From Sequoia sempervirens (lineage: Eukaryota; Streptophyta; Pinopsida; Cupressales; Cupressaceae), in NCBI GenBank assembly GCA_007258455.2, contig VDFB02193867.1:525121692-525185691 (forward strand): DNA of 64,000 bases. Reading direction: 5' to 3'. The first letter of the stretch is position 1. Every line of letters begins with the position of its first letter. Below the pieces are notes generated by a model that worked only from the letters and a program-made list of their open reading frames with translations, was not told where the DNA came from and did not search any database. Position numbers and translations under genes: made by a program. This document shows, one piece after another, positions 24,780-35,724 of this stretch.

Positions 24780-25400
24780 GGCGACTCTTTCTTGTCTTAC
24801 TGACTATTGGGGTCTAAGTGGGTATTTCGATATGACTTAAAGATTCTTGATGAGAGGTCTTATCGAATTTGTAATGTCCTACTGACTAGTGATTATAGCA
24901 ATCAATTTCGGTATGACTAAGGGGAGTCGGGATAAGGTCTCAACGATTTTCCTTAGTCTCACTAACTAGCGATATATCATAAAGAGCTTTGGGTGTGATA
25001 AAGGCATGGTTACAGTGAGCGAATATCTGAGCTCGCCAAGAAAGGAAGGGGTCACCGTAGGGTCTTGGAAAATGTTAGGAGTCTTGCTGAAAGCAAAGGT
25101 TGTCAGCAAGAGTAATGATCTCACCGAAATGTCTCAGCGAAGCAACGTACGTCTTAGCGAAGCAAAATGGATGGTGGTATGACCAACAGAGCCCGCTATG
25201 ATCTCTTGCTAACTAGGGTTTGTCTCACCGATGGCGCACATGAAAGTATGTGTCGATGAGAGACTCATCCCTTTGGGGTGAAGTCACGAAAAAAAGGACA
25301 TGTCTAACCGATTAGCAAAGAGTTCGACCAAACATGGGGTTTGCATTATAGGTCTTGGTGAATGACTCTGGTCTCAATGACTTAGCAATAAAACACATCC
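24780..25400. repeat. Degenerate sub-repeats upstream of the LTR ORF
   Basis: A motif like GTCTCACCGACTAGCGAT recurs near 24795, 24885, 24953, 25305 and 25371 with many changes; the right LTR has the same set (41057-41650). In element orientation it lies before the ORF, where U3 enhancer repeats would be expected. Their role is inference. Confidence 0.4.
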
Positions 25401-26724
25401 ATCAGAATGACTAATAGGTGGTCAGGTTATTGTCCTATCGAAATGACCTTGTCTTCCAAACTTCAAAGGGCACTTGGCGAGACACAGGATATGTTCGGTG
25501 GAAGGTCTCACCAGAAAGCGAAGGTCTCCACATCAGAAAGAAGAATCAGCCAGAAAAAAAGAGCCTGCTATGATTTCTTTTTGACCATATGTGGTCTTAG
25601 TGAAAGAGGATCTGGAAGGAATGAACTATCTTGAAGGGATGGAGAATTCTGGATAGAAACGTTGAATAATGATTTTACCCAACACTCCCAATCAGTCACA
25701 AATCTCAAATTTGTAAGCTTAGGGCAAGTTAGGAATGGACCTTCCATAAATTTTCATAGTATTCTAGGCCCACTCAAGAGCACACCCGCGACAAATAATG
25801 ATGCCCTAGGTCAAAATCCGATACACCCACCATTAAAGCACAGGTTGGCTCACGACTACGGTAACCCAAATGACAACATCATGCTCAGGGAAAAGAACAT
25901 CTTGATTTTCAAGTGAGTTTATTAAAATGCACATAGGTTAACCAACTCAGAAACCACTTGAAGGATCATAAATTAATAGACCTCTATGTAACCCTAATCA
26001 TGAAGCACTGAAATAATGCATAAAATTAAGCCCAAAAGGATTTTAAATTTTGATTCACTATCTGCAATCATCAATCCAAAGCAAAACAAAGCGGCACATA
26101 CCATCATAAAGAAAAATCAATCCCAGAACCAACAAATACAAAGGAGATGGTGTCCATGAAGAGCAAAGGCATGAACACACAAGAAAATTCTACCAAATCG
26201 ACCAACTCTCAGTGAAATGCTCCAAACTATCGATCAACACTCACAAGAAAGCAGTTCTCAGCTCAACAATGGCAAATGAGAAGCATGATAGTACAAAAGA
26301 TTCCTAAAGCCAAGTTAAATACATTCCTCAGAGCACACACAAAGCCATTAATGCACTCAACAAGAAAGCCAAAGAAAGATTTTAGGAATCCGACAACAGA
26401 GTGGAATCTGGGGAAATCCAGTCTACGCAAAAATCCGCAAAGACCAGATATCTCTGAACAACAGGGTGGAATCTAGAATCCAAGTAGGATTCGGGGAAAT
26501 CTGACTGGGGTGGATAATCTCGGATTCGAGTAAAAACCTAAATCATAGTCAAAACTAAAGATTTTCAATGAAATCCAAAAGGGACACTTAGGCAATCAAA
26601 AATAACCATTTAAGCACATGCCTAAATAGAGAAAAACCTCAAAATGAAAGGGAAAAGATGTGAAACAAAAAGAAAAAGGGGGCTCCTGCCTCGAGCAGGG
26701 TGTGTGTGCGAAAGCTGCACAACA

Positions 26725-27690
26725 AATGGCAACTTCTGCTAGGAAAATGCTCCAGAGCATTTTGATGACGAAATGGAATCAAGAACCTAGAATCTCTGGT
26801 TTCAGTCTCACTAGCAAACAAACTAGTCAGAATGCAAGGATCTAAAGAATCAGAACTAAAGGGTTGACCGAACCTTTATAAACTAGAAATCCAAGTGAGT
26901 GCAAGTGAGTTCATTACCTTCTTTAAGCTACTACAGGAACTAAGCTCAGTCAAGTCAGACTACGTAAGGATTCTAACTTCAAAAGCAACCTGGATAGGGC
27001 CTCGCTACCAGTCAGGCATCCATAGCCCTGATGAGGTTATCACTGTGACTCTCCTAAATATAGCTCTACTACCAGCTAGGCATCTAGTGCCCTGGTAGAG
27101 ATGTTCAGATACCCTTGACAAGTTGAATTTGTTCCTTAGGTTGAATTTGTTCATTTTTCTTTCTTTTGATATTCTTTATATGTCATTTTCTTTTCAACTT
27201 GTGAACAATGAAGTTCACACACAGGGTTGAGAACCACAGTGGTACTGAAGTAGAAACAAGATTTTTCACCTAAAAAAAATTCATGAAGACTCCTATAGTA
27301 ACATCAAGATTCTTAGGATATATGAGAGATATAAGATTTTAGAGTATTTCAGGTTCAAATCCACACAAGAGACTCATCTTCCTTAATTCAAACATTTAGA
27401 CCACTGGACGATAGGAAAGACATCAACCATCCTTTTAGGGTGCAAGACAACAATCCACCAACAAAATACTTAGGAAAATTTTAGAAAATGATATATTTGT
27501 CATACAACTGCAACACATCCAAGTGAAAATAGAGAAGCCCCCAAAGCAAGAGCAAAACAACAACAGAAAACCAAACCAAAAAAAACCAAAAGTAGAACTA
27601 CACTAACAAACAAATGAAAACCACGCAGAAAGGAAAACAAAGAGGAACCCTAATTTAACTATATACAAGACCAGAGTTGAAGATATCTCA
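26725..27690 (-). other. Element C spacer between integrase and 3' LTR
   Basis: About 970 bp without a readable frame or a recognised motif. An A-rich stretch lies near 27540-27640. Confidence 0.5.
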
Positions 27691-28841
27691 AGACTGGAAA
27701 TAATGCTTGAAATACTACCCATTGAAAGGCAATGGGATATCCTCTCCAGTGAGAGTTTTCAATTAGAAAGCATTATCCCCCAAGATTTCTGAAATCTGGT
27801 AAGGGCCAAGCCAAAGTTTATCGAATTTTCCATGCTCCCCTTTATGGTCATGGGCTTTATCCCAGTAAAGAACCAAATCAGAAATCCTAAAAGCTTTAAC
27901 TTTGGCTCTTTTATCAAACCATCTCTTGACTACCCCTTGATGTTTAGCGAAGTTTTCTAGGGCCGAGTCTCTCTTCTCCTTAAGATGTAATAATTCAGTG
28001 AGCCTAGCTTCACGTTTGTCCCCATTATCATAATATTCGTTAATGAATTGCACGGTGGGGACTTTAACTAAATGGGAAACATCAGCTCTAATCCATAAAC
28101 CAAGTGGTAAGGTGATGTTCCTATGGAGGCTTTATGTCTCGTGTGGTCTGCCTAGAGAGCAAATCTGAGCTGGGTATGCCAGTCCTTCAGATTCCTCTCC
28201 AACAGTTTGCAGACAACAGTCAGGAGATTTTTGTTGGATGACTCAGCTAAACCATTACCCTAAGGGTAATAGTTGGATGCAAACTTAATGATAATGCCAT
28301 GATCAAAATCCCAATTAGAGAATTTCAATGATGAAAATGTAGGACCATTATCACAGACTAAAGACACAGGACATCCAAAATGATTAACGATACCCGATTC
28401 AATGAAGTTAATAACTACCTTTGAAGTACATTGTTTGCAAGCAAGGGCCTCAGTCCATCTTGTAAAATAATCAGTGATAGTAAGGATATAGCTGTGTCCC
28501 GTAGAGGAAGGTGGATTGATGGGACCAATGAAGTCCATTCCCCATTAAGCAAAAGGTTTTACCTCAACAACTGGCTGGAGTGGAAGTGCTACATACTTCT
28601 CTTTAGTGGCCGCAATGTGGCATATATGGTAGGTCCTAAGATGATTGTGGGTGTCTTTGAACAACATAGGCCAGTAGTAACCAGCCCTGAGAATCTGGTT
28701 GGTTGTAGAAGGTGCTAACCCATGGCCTGTACCATATCTATCATGGAATTCCAACATCACTCTTTCAGATTCTACCCTTCCCAGGCACCTTAAATACACA
28801 CCTTCATGATTTTTCTTGTATAGAACAACTCCTTTCAACAT
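27690..28841 (-). pseudogene. pol: Element C integrase
   Basis: The HHCC-type N-terminal region begins near 28841, with YGTGHGLAPS and then YHICH, where the first Cys of the pair appears lost. The core has GMDFIGPI (about 28535), VCDNGPTFSS (28355) and GNGLAESSNK (28240), giving D, D and E. The C-terminal part reads KVKAFRISDLVLYWDKA, GKFDKLWLGPYQI and finally FNG with YFKHYF near 27700. Integrase inserts element DNA into the host chromosome. There are stops and a frameshift between 28260 and 28050. Confidence 0.85.
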
Positions 28842-28899
28842 TAAACTATCACTCCTTAAGCATAATGACCTTCTTTATATTGCATTGAGATGATCAAGA

Positions 28900-30400
28900 C
28901 ACCTCTGAGTAGGAGATAGTGAAAAACGTCATCATACCACTCACCAGGAGAAACATCCTCTAAATTGTAACTTTGAGCTGTAATTTCAGGGCCTATCTCT
29001 GCCATTGTCTTAGTTAGCCCTTGCCCTCTAACTAGCTTCATGGGATGAATTTCCATATCATACTCTTGCAGCATAGTTACCCACTTGGCTCTACGTTCTC
29101 CCAGTTCATTCTATATTAATAGCAGCTTTACTGCAGGATCTGGAACTATGGCAAAGATTTTGTTTCTGAGGACATAATGCCTGAATTTCTTTATCGCTCT
29201 AACTAAGGCATAGGTCTTCTTTTCTACACTAGGATATCTTAACTTTGCATCCTTTAATAGTGCACTCATATATGTGATGGGATGTTCATTCCCTTGATCT
29301 GATTTTTGCATTAACATAGTAGCATAGGAATGGTCAAAAGAAAATGAATATATATAGAAGGGTTTAGCATAGTTAGGGCTTACCAAGACAGGGGCTTCAG
29401 TAATCTCCCTCTTTATCTTGGAAAATGCTTCCTTTGCCTCTACACTCCATTCAACTTTAGCCTCTTGCTTTAACATTGCATTTAGTGGCTTGACTATTTC
29501 TGTGAACCCAGTGATGAATTTCCTCCAAAAGTTAATTTTTCCAAAGAATGATTTCATTTCCTTCTTACTGGCATGTAGTGGAATCTTGAGAATGGATTCT
29601 ATGTGTTTAGGATCAATTGCAATCCCCTTCTCAGAGATAATATGCCCTAGTAGCTTGCCTTCTGTGACTCCAAAGATGCATTTCTTAGGATTGAGTGATA
29701 TACCAAACTCTACATTTCTGGAAGATTTTGCGCAGATCTGAGACATGATCACTCCTCTTTCTTGAGAATATCGTCAAATCATCCATGTAGATGATTATCT
29801 CTTTGAAGGCTATGTCCATTGCTCTTTGGAATGTGGCTCCAACATTGATCAGGCTGAAAGGCATCCTTCTATAGGAAAAAGTGCCCCACTTGGTGGTGAA
29901 AGCAGTTTTATGCCTGTCCTCATATTGCACCATGACCTGGTTGTAACCTAAATAACCATCAAGGAAGGACATCATCTGAGATCTGTTGACAATCTGAAGC
30001 ACTTCATCTAGCGAGGGTAGTGGATAATTATCTTTCTCTGATGCACTATTCAAGTTCCTGAAATCCACACATATCCTAATTTCACCATTCTTCTTCTGCA
30101 CTAGGACCAGATTGGCAACCCAAGTGGAGTGTCTAATCGGGAATATTATTCTTGCCGAGAGCAACTTCTGCACTTCCTTGTGTATTATAGGTTCCAACAG
30201 AGCATTAACAGGTCTCTGCCTTTGTCTAAAAGGCTTCACCCTAGAATTGAGAGGGATAGTATGAGTTATGATCAACATATCATAAGTCTTCAAATATTCA
30301 TAACTCCAAGCTATCACATCTAGATATCTATGCAGTGCCCCTACGATTTCTGTTCTTTCTTCAGGAGTGCATACTTTGCCGAGGAAGATTTTTTTGACAT
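28900..30400 (-). pseudogene. pol: Element C reverse transcriptase and gypsy RNase H
   Basis: RT starts after IVGALHRYLDVIAWSYEYL (near 30320) and reads EVQKLLSARIIFPI, VQKKNGEIRICVDFRNLN, DNYPLPSLDEVL and the catalytic box IIYMDDLTIFS (about 29790). A frameshift near 29720 leads to KKCIFGVTEGKLLGHIIS and the linker KEMKSFFGKINFWRKFI. The following RNase H region (29390-29060) has PFYIYSFSFDHSYATML, where the usual DAS motif with its catalytic Asp is absent, as reported for Tat elements that carry a second RNase H. The YPSVEKKTYALV and FRHYV motifs are present. Confidence 0.85.
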
Positions 30401-30759
30401 CATTTGGGGATCCTACATTATACTTGTCACATTGTCCACTGATGGACTCCTTCTTGGCATCTTGTTCCTATTTCTGATATTGTCCAGATCGAAGATCCTC
30501 TCTAGTTGCACCATCCCCTTGGGAATTGTGTTGGTCTTTAGATTGATTACCCCTTCCAAGTCCATTTCAGTTTCTTGGGGTTTAGCTTCGTCAATGATTT
30601 GAGAAGCAAAGACATCAGTGCTAGTAAGAAAATTTAAGATGTGCTTGTCATCTTCAAATACCTAGAAGTTGGTGATGTTATCTGGTACTGAGGGTACTGG
30701 GGTTAGTTCCACAATAAACTTCTTTAGCCCTGAAAGAGACAGAGGCTGCAAGGTACTTG

Positions 30760-31140
30760 CCGCCTAGGCAAGAGAATCAGCTGTCTAGTTCTTACTTCAT
30801 GGAATTAACTTAATGTTGGAGGCATCAAATCTGTCAATGAGGTCCCATACTCTGTGTTTGTAGTTAGTCATTGTCCTATCATGACAAGAATATTGTTTCC
30901 TAACTTGTTTGACTATCAACTCAAAACCCCCAAAGACTTGCAAGATTCTAACTTTTTTCTTTATTTCCATTAACAGTCCATGCACCAATGCTTCATATTC
31001 TGCTACATTATTCATGCAGTGGAATTGAAGTCTATGAGCCAAAAAAAAGGTTTTACCCATGGGACTAATTAGCTTGAATCATGCCCTAGCTCCTTGCTTT
31101 GACTTGGATCCATCAAACCTTAATGTCCAGCAACTAGCAA
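30760..31140 (-). pseudogene. Element C second, archaeal-type RNase H
   Basis: The translation reads WTLRFDGSKSKQGARA, a stop, then FKLISPMGKTFFLAHRLQF, CMNNVAEYEALVHGL and FELIVKQV. FDGS, NNxAEYEAL and LIVKQV are hallmarks of the extra RNase H found in plant Tat elements. The first Asp and the Glu of EYEAL are present; the GDS motif is degraded to GGF. It lies between protease and RT, whereas the arrangement I remember for most Tat elements puts it after the RT-RNase H region. Confidence 0.75.
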
Positions 31141-32890
31141 TTGCAAGCCCCTTTCCCTTTTCTTTTGCACCATTGCTGCTAGAGGATTCTTCAGAAGGCA
31201 CTATTCCTTTTCCTTTATGATTTTCTCGGACATTGATTTTGACTGGAGGAGTGGGATTAAGATACTTCTGCACTTGTCTTACTACAGTCTTGCATAGGCA
31301 GCAATCCAATTCTGAATGAGAGGCATTATGTACCCTACACCAATTGGGCAACATTAATTCTCCAAAATTCATTCCTCTCCCTAACTGGACCTGATCTTCA
31401 ACACATTTTTGAATGAACTCTTGAAAGCTACCCAGCAACGCAAGCTGATTAACCTCCAAGTCATCGTCCTTTTCACCTGGTTCTATTAATGTTTGGATAC
31501 CATTGGATTCTACCATATTGGATTCTGCTGTAAGGTCCACAGGTGTTGGGTGGAACATAAGAACTTCCTCCGTATCTGGCCCTCCATGGGGGATTGTGAG
31601 CATATAATTACCCATGCTTACCTCTGATATCATAATTTCAGTGGAATTTTTTTGATATTCTGTGATCATATACTTCATTTTGGGTTCTCTTTCAATCCTA
31701 ATATGGTTTGGCACCCCCTTCCAGGGAAGCCACATATGGGAGTGATCAGTTGATACATACCCATTTAGAGTCCTGGTAAAGTCTCTTCCTAGGATTAAGC
31801 CATAAGCATCAGGGATGTCAGCCACCTGTATATTGATAACCTACTGAATCCTGGGATCAAAAGCAACCTACATGTGAATCATATTTAACTCTCCTACAAT
31901 ATTCACTTCTGTCCTATCTAGTTGTGTGACTTTCTTTTGGGAATCAGTAGGGGTGATACCCATAGCTCTACATACACTGAAAGGCATAACATTGGTGGAG
32001 GCACAAAAATCCAAAAGACAATTATGTAGATTCTTACTAAATATTCAAATAGAAATCAAGAATGGAGGTGTGTCTGTCTTCCCTTGAAACAGAGTCAAGG
32101 GAGTATCTACTTGAGCAACTTGATATTTGTCCTTCTCCTTCCCTGCATCTTCAGGGGGCATATGGGCTTACCTCTGAGTCTAATTTTGTCTTTCTACTGA
32201 CTGAGGACTGGATACTCTATTATCATCCTTGCCAACCAGTCTATCTTGGGGCATAGGATTTTCATTACAAGATCCTAAAACTACATTCCTAATGGATGAA
32301 GCTCTTAATAACTCGAATGTAGATAGATTTACCTTTAATTTTCAGAATTCTTTAGCAACATACGTAGCCAGTTGTTCCTCATTTAAATTAGTAGGATTCT
32401 CCCTGAGGTATTCCACCATCTTTTCCCTATTTGCATCAACATTTCTCCCCTTTGGTACATCAACATATCCTAGATCTTGACATAAGTATTGCCTAGAAAT
32501 CGAAGGCAGGGAGGGATTGTTGCTAGCATTTGGATTTGAAGGTGTGTTGAAATTATTTGGCAGAATGCAAGTGGTAAAGGGGCCTCCATCCTATGGGCGT
32601 TAGTGTGGCACCTCCCTCAAATCATATCTTTTGACGGGTCTTTGGAAGGTTTGCACCTCTTCAATGTAGGTTTCTTCTTCATCTCTAGGACCATTATCTG
32701 ATAGAGACAGGGTGGGATTGAGAAAATCACAATCTCAATGCTATGAGTTCTTGTCTTGAGAACTCCTAAGGTGTCACTTCATCCACCATTCAACGTATAG
32801 GTCCCCTGCTAGCTTAGGTACCCCTGGTTCATTGCCAACCCTACTATCATCACTAATTTGCTACTACCAATCAGTTCTTGATGCTTTGTC
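31141..32890 (-). pseudogene. pro: Element C protease region
   Basis: The readable frame resumes near 32890 (VGNEPGVPKLAGDLYVEWW), passes QYLCQDLGYVDVPKGRNVD and reaches the aspartic protease: LLDFCASTNVMPFSVCRAMG (near 32030), where the catalytic triad DSGA reads DFCA, and ADIPDAYGLILGRDFTRTL (31820). LNGYVSTDHSHMWLPWKG follows, a signature of plant OTA-type gypsy proteases. Downstream is a Cys/His motif WCRVHNASHSELDCC (31345-31300). Several stops occur before 31825; 31825-31079 is open for 248 codons. Confidence 0.75.
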
Positions 32891-33830
32891 ACACATACTT
32901 TATCTAGCCTTTAATCAGCCTAAAGACTAGTTAACCTCCAAAACTTCCTAACACTGATACAGGGGTGTGTGTCAACTTAAGTGACTTCAAAATCATCTAT
33001 TAAAGGTCCTTGATGGACCTACAAACTTCAATTCCCCATCGCTAGCTTATAACACCAAACTAGGGTTTTAGGAAGGGCTACAAGCCAAGAGCCCCTATTA
33101 GCCCTCCTATTTCACTTAAACAAGTTATGAATTCTCTCTTTCAGTAAATGGTGCCAAAATCACTTCAGGGACCCTAGCTCAAATTCCAACCTCTAAAATA
33201 TTTTTAGGGTTTGGGACCCTGTCTAGCCGTACACTGGTATAACTCAACATGTGCAACAAACTAGGGTTTCTAAGAGTAATTTTAGGATAATTTCCTTTAT
33301 CTAGCCTCCAAATGCTTTGCTAAAGCCACTATATGCTTTCCCAGACCTCCTTGAAGGCTTCCTGCATCTAACACACACCTTGGTTGTCAAAAATACCACA
33401 CCCCTTCCACGTTAGAGCATAGATTTAGACTGTCTTCCCAAATCGGACTTCAACAAGCTCGCCTAGGGAAGGTTCTCAAACATGCTTCCAGACCTATTTT
33501 TGACCTCCATATTTACACTATGTACAAGGATGGAGTCTAGCTTAGTTTCCACTACTTCCATACTTCCTGGTATGGGCAAGGAACAAGCTAAAACCCCATA
33601 TTTTTGATCTTTACCAGACAAAACAGCTAATCAGAAAAGAACACAATATTTACAAAAAGATAAAAGCGATGGAGAAACTAACTAAAATGCCACAAGAAAT
33701 GTCTTGAAAGGTTTCAATACATGCTATTCAACACAAAAAAAGCTTTACTTAATCCATTTCTTGCAGCTGTCACACGGAAGAACGGAAAAAATAGACTTTT
33801 TCAACAAAAATCACTTGGTCTGTAAAGCTT
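32890..33830 (-). other. Stop-dense spacer inside element C gag-pro, intron-like
   Basis: Between the end of the gag frame (DQVYNGDEIT, near 33835) and the start of the protease-region frame (near 32890), about 950 bp shows dense stops in every frame I read on the sense strand. The flanking segments stay readable. Related Ogre elements carry a spliced intron, although theirs is placed between protease and RT. Splice sites are not established here, and an insertion or loss of constraint is also possible. Confidence 0.4.
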
Positions 33831-35640
33831 TTGCTATGTTATTTCATCTCCATTGTACACTTGGTCTGTTTCTTCCTCCAACTGGTCAGATTATTCCTCA
33901 GGTATATTATCCTTACTTTGAGGAAAATGAGCATGGTTCAGTACTAACACTGGTGAGTCATAAGGGTTAGATGGTACTATCTCCTGACCACTTGCATTAT
34001 TCTCCACTTTGTACTAGAAGATTGAAGCTATTGTTTGCAACTCTTGGTAGTCTAATTTAGAATGCTAACTGGTCTTGTGGAGCCTACACCACCTTGACAA
34101 GGCATCTTCATCTAGATATACATCGCCAGGGGGTTTCTCTTGACTAGTTGGTTGATTGGTAGATTGATTGACAGGTTGACTCACTGGTTGATCTAGTGGG
34201 GTGGGGACTCCTCCCTTGTTGGGCCCTGTGTTCCAAGTTCTATTATGACCTAATTGCTATCTCCTCTCGAATCCTTGGCCACCACCTTGCCCTCTGTCGA
34301 AGTTCTAACTTGAGGATTTACTTTTATCATAATTTTGTCTTCTTTCATTATTGTAAACCCGATCCTAACGTTGCCCTTGGTCAAAGTTCTGTCCTTGTGG
34401 ATTCTTTCTATTTTGGTTGGATTGCATATTCCTTTGAGCAGCTTGTAGTTGACTATTCTAGTTTCTCAAGTAAGTCACTTCCATATTCAACCTCTTTATC
34501 TGTTTGGACAATTCATCCAATCTTTCCTTGTCAGGATTACTGTATGGGGAATGATTCACGTTATTCTAGGAATATCTTGCTACAGTAGTGGAGTTTAGTG
34601 ATTGGTTCAGGACTTCAAAATTCTACAGGTATGAAAGATAACTAGTCTGAGGCTGGTTATGCAGGGGTTGATTTACATTGTGCTGGGGGTAACTACTCGT
34701 GGGTAACATTTGTCCCATAGGAGGTCTTGGGTGAGGGACCAGAGGCAACTGGGGTACCAGATTCATGATTGGAGTGTAGTTTGCTAGAGCCTAGCTAAGA
34801 GCTGAAACTTGTCCATGGTGAGTAGTGGGTCTTAACGAGGGTAGAGTCCTAGAAAAATGTTGCCTTAGATTGGTGCTGACCTTCACCACTTCAGTGTATG
34901 CATCAAGCAGATTAGCAGGAGGATTATTAAACTCCATTTCATAAAAGTGGCTGTCAAACTCTCAAGCCCCTCATAATAGACTTCCAGAGTAGTGGGCTCA
35001 TCAACTGCATATGGAGCATATAGTCTGGAGTAAGCATGATGGAACCTATTATTGAAGGATGCTATAGGTTCATTGACCTCCCTTTTAACATTAGTGAACT
35101 GGCAGTAGAGTTCATTAGAACTAATGGGGATTCAAAACTTTTGCAAGAAAGCGGCCTCTAACTTAGTCCAATGCTCAATGGACCCTGCAGGAAAATGGTT
35201 GTACCAATAGAATGCATCTTCCCCTAGTGAATAAGGAAATAATCTACAAGCTAAATCTTCATGGTTTATCCCTCTATCCTTGAGGCCAGTCTGAAAGATC
35301 CTGAGGTGTTCTTCAGTGGTTCTATTTGGATCATTAATGTGGAACTTTGAACAAAAATGTTCAGGGTTCTTGGGCATGATATTGTAAATTGGAAAACTTA
35401 ATGGAGACAGGTTGGTTGTCAAGAAGGCCATTGGTGGAGGTGGGGGTGGTAATGGCTGATTTATGACTGGCTGAGGTTGTGGGATAGGGATGCCCTCAGA
35501 TTCAGACGAGCCTAGTGAAGAGGGGAATGACAGAGATGAGGGAGGTGGATGGGATGGTGATGATTATCCCCTTCTGTTGGTACTTCTAGACTTGGTAGGG
35601 TCTAGTAACTCTTAGAATCCCTCCTCTCCTAGAGTAGATC
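33830..35640 (-). pseudogene. gag: Element C Gag
   Basis: A proline-rich leader (PLPPPPPPMAFL) is followed by a Gag domain in the open stretch 35431-35132: HINDPNRTTEEHLRIFQ, FPYSLGEDAFYWY, HWTKLEAAFLQKF. Homology continues past a stop (FTNVKREVNEPIASFNNRFH). The C-terminal part is Gln/Asn-rich, with a predicted coiled coil (DELSKQIKRLNMEVTYL) and NPQGQNFDQGQ. It ends with a Cys/His motif, WCRLHKTS then HSKLDY, near 34100-34045. Gag forms the particle that packages the RNA. The start codon is uncertain. Confidence 0.75.
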
Positions 35641-35705
35641 TAGTCCTTCTTCTGAATCTTTCAGGAGAGATGGTGTTCAAAAATTGATCCAACTTGCTTG
35701 TTCAG

Positions 35706-35724
35706 GCCCTCCTAGTGCCAATCC
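35706..35724 (-). other. Primer-binding site of element C
   Basis: On the minus strand the 5' LTR end CATCAACA is followed by GGATTGGCACTAGGAGGGC. The TTGGCxCTAG core resembles primer sites of the TGGCGC class used by many OTA-lineage elements. The tRNA is not assigned. Confidence 0.5.

Larger units (their letters stand above)
19461..26724 (-). repeat. 3' LTR of element C, 7.3 kb
   Basis: It aligns end to end with 35725-42350 apart from the 640-bp block at 25551-26190. In element orientation it has about 2.5 kb before the ORF (26724-24163), the ORF itself (24162-20594) and 1.1 kb after it. It joins the interior at 26725, next to integrase, so it is the 3' copy. No strong polypurine tract is visible at that junction. 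Confidence 0.9.

Noticed and set aside
34196..34588. 130-codon plus-strand frame
   Set aside because: It is antisense to the Gln/Asn-rich C-terminal part of element C Gag, which reads coherently on the minus strand.
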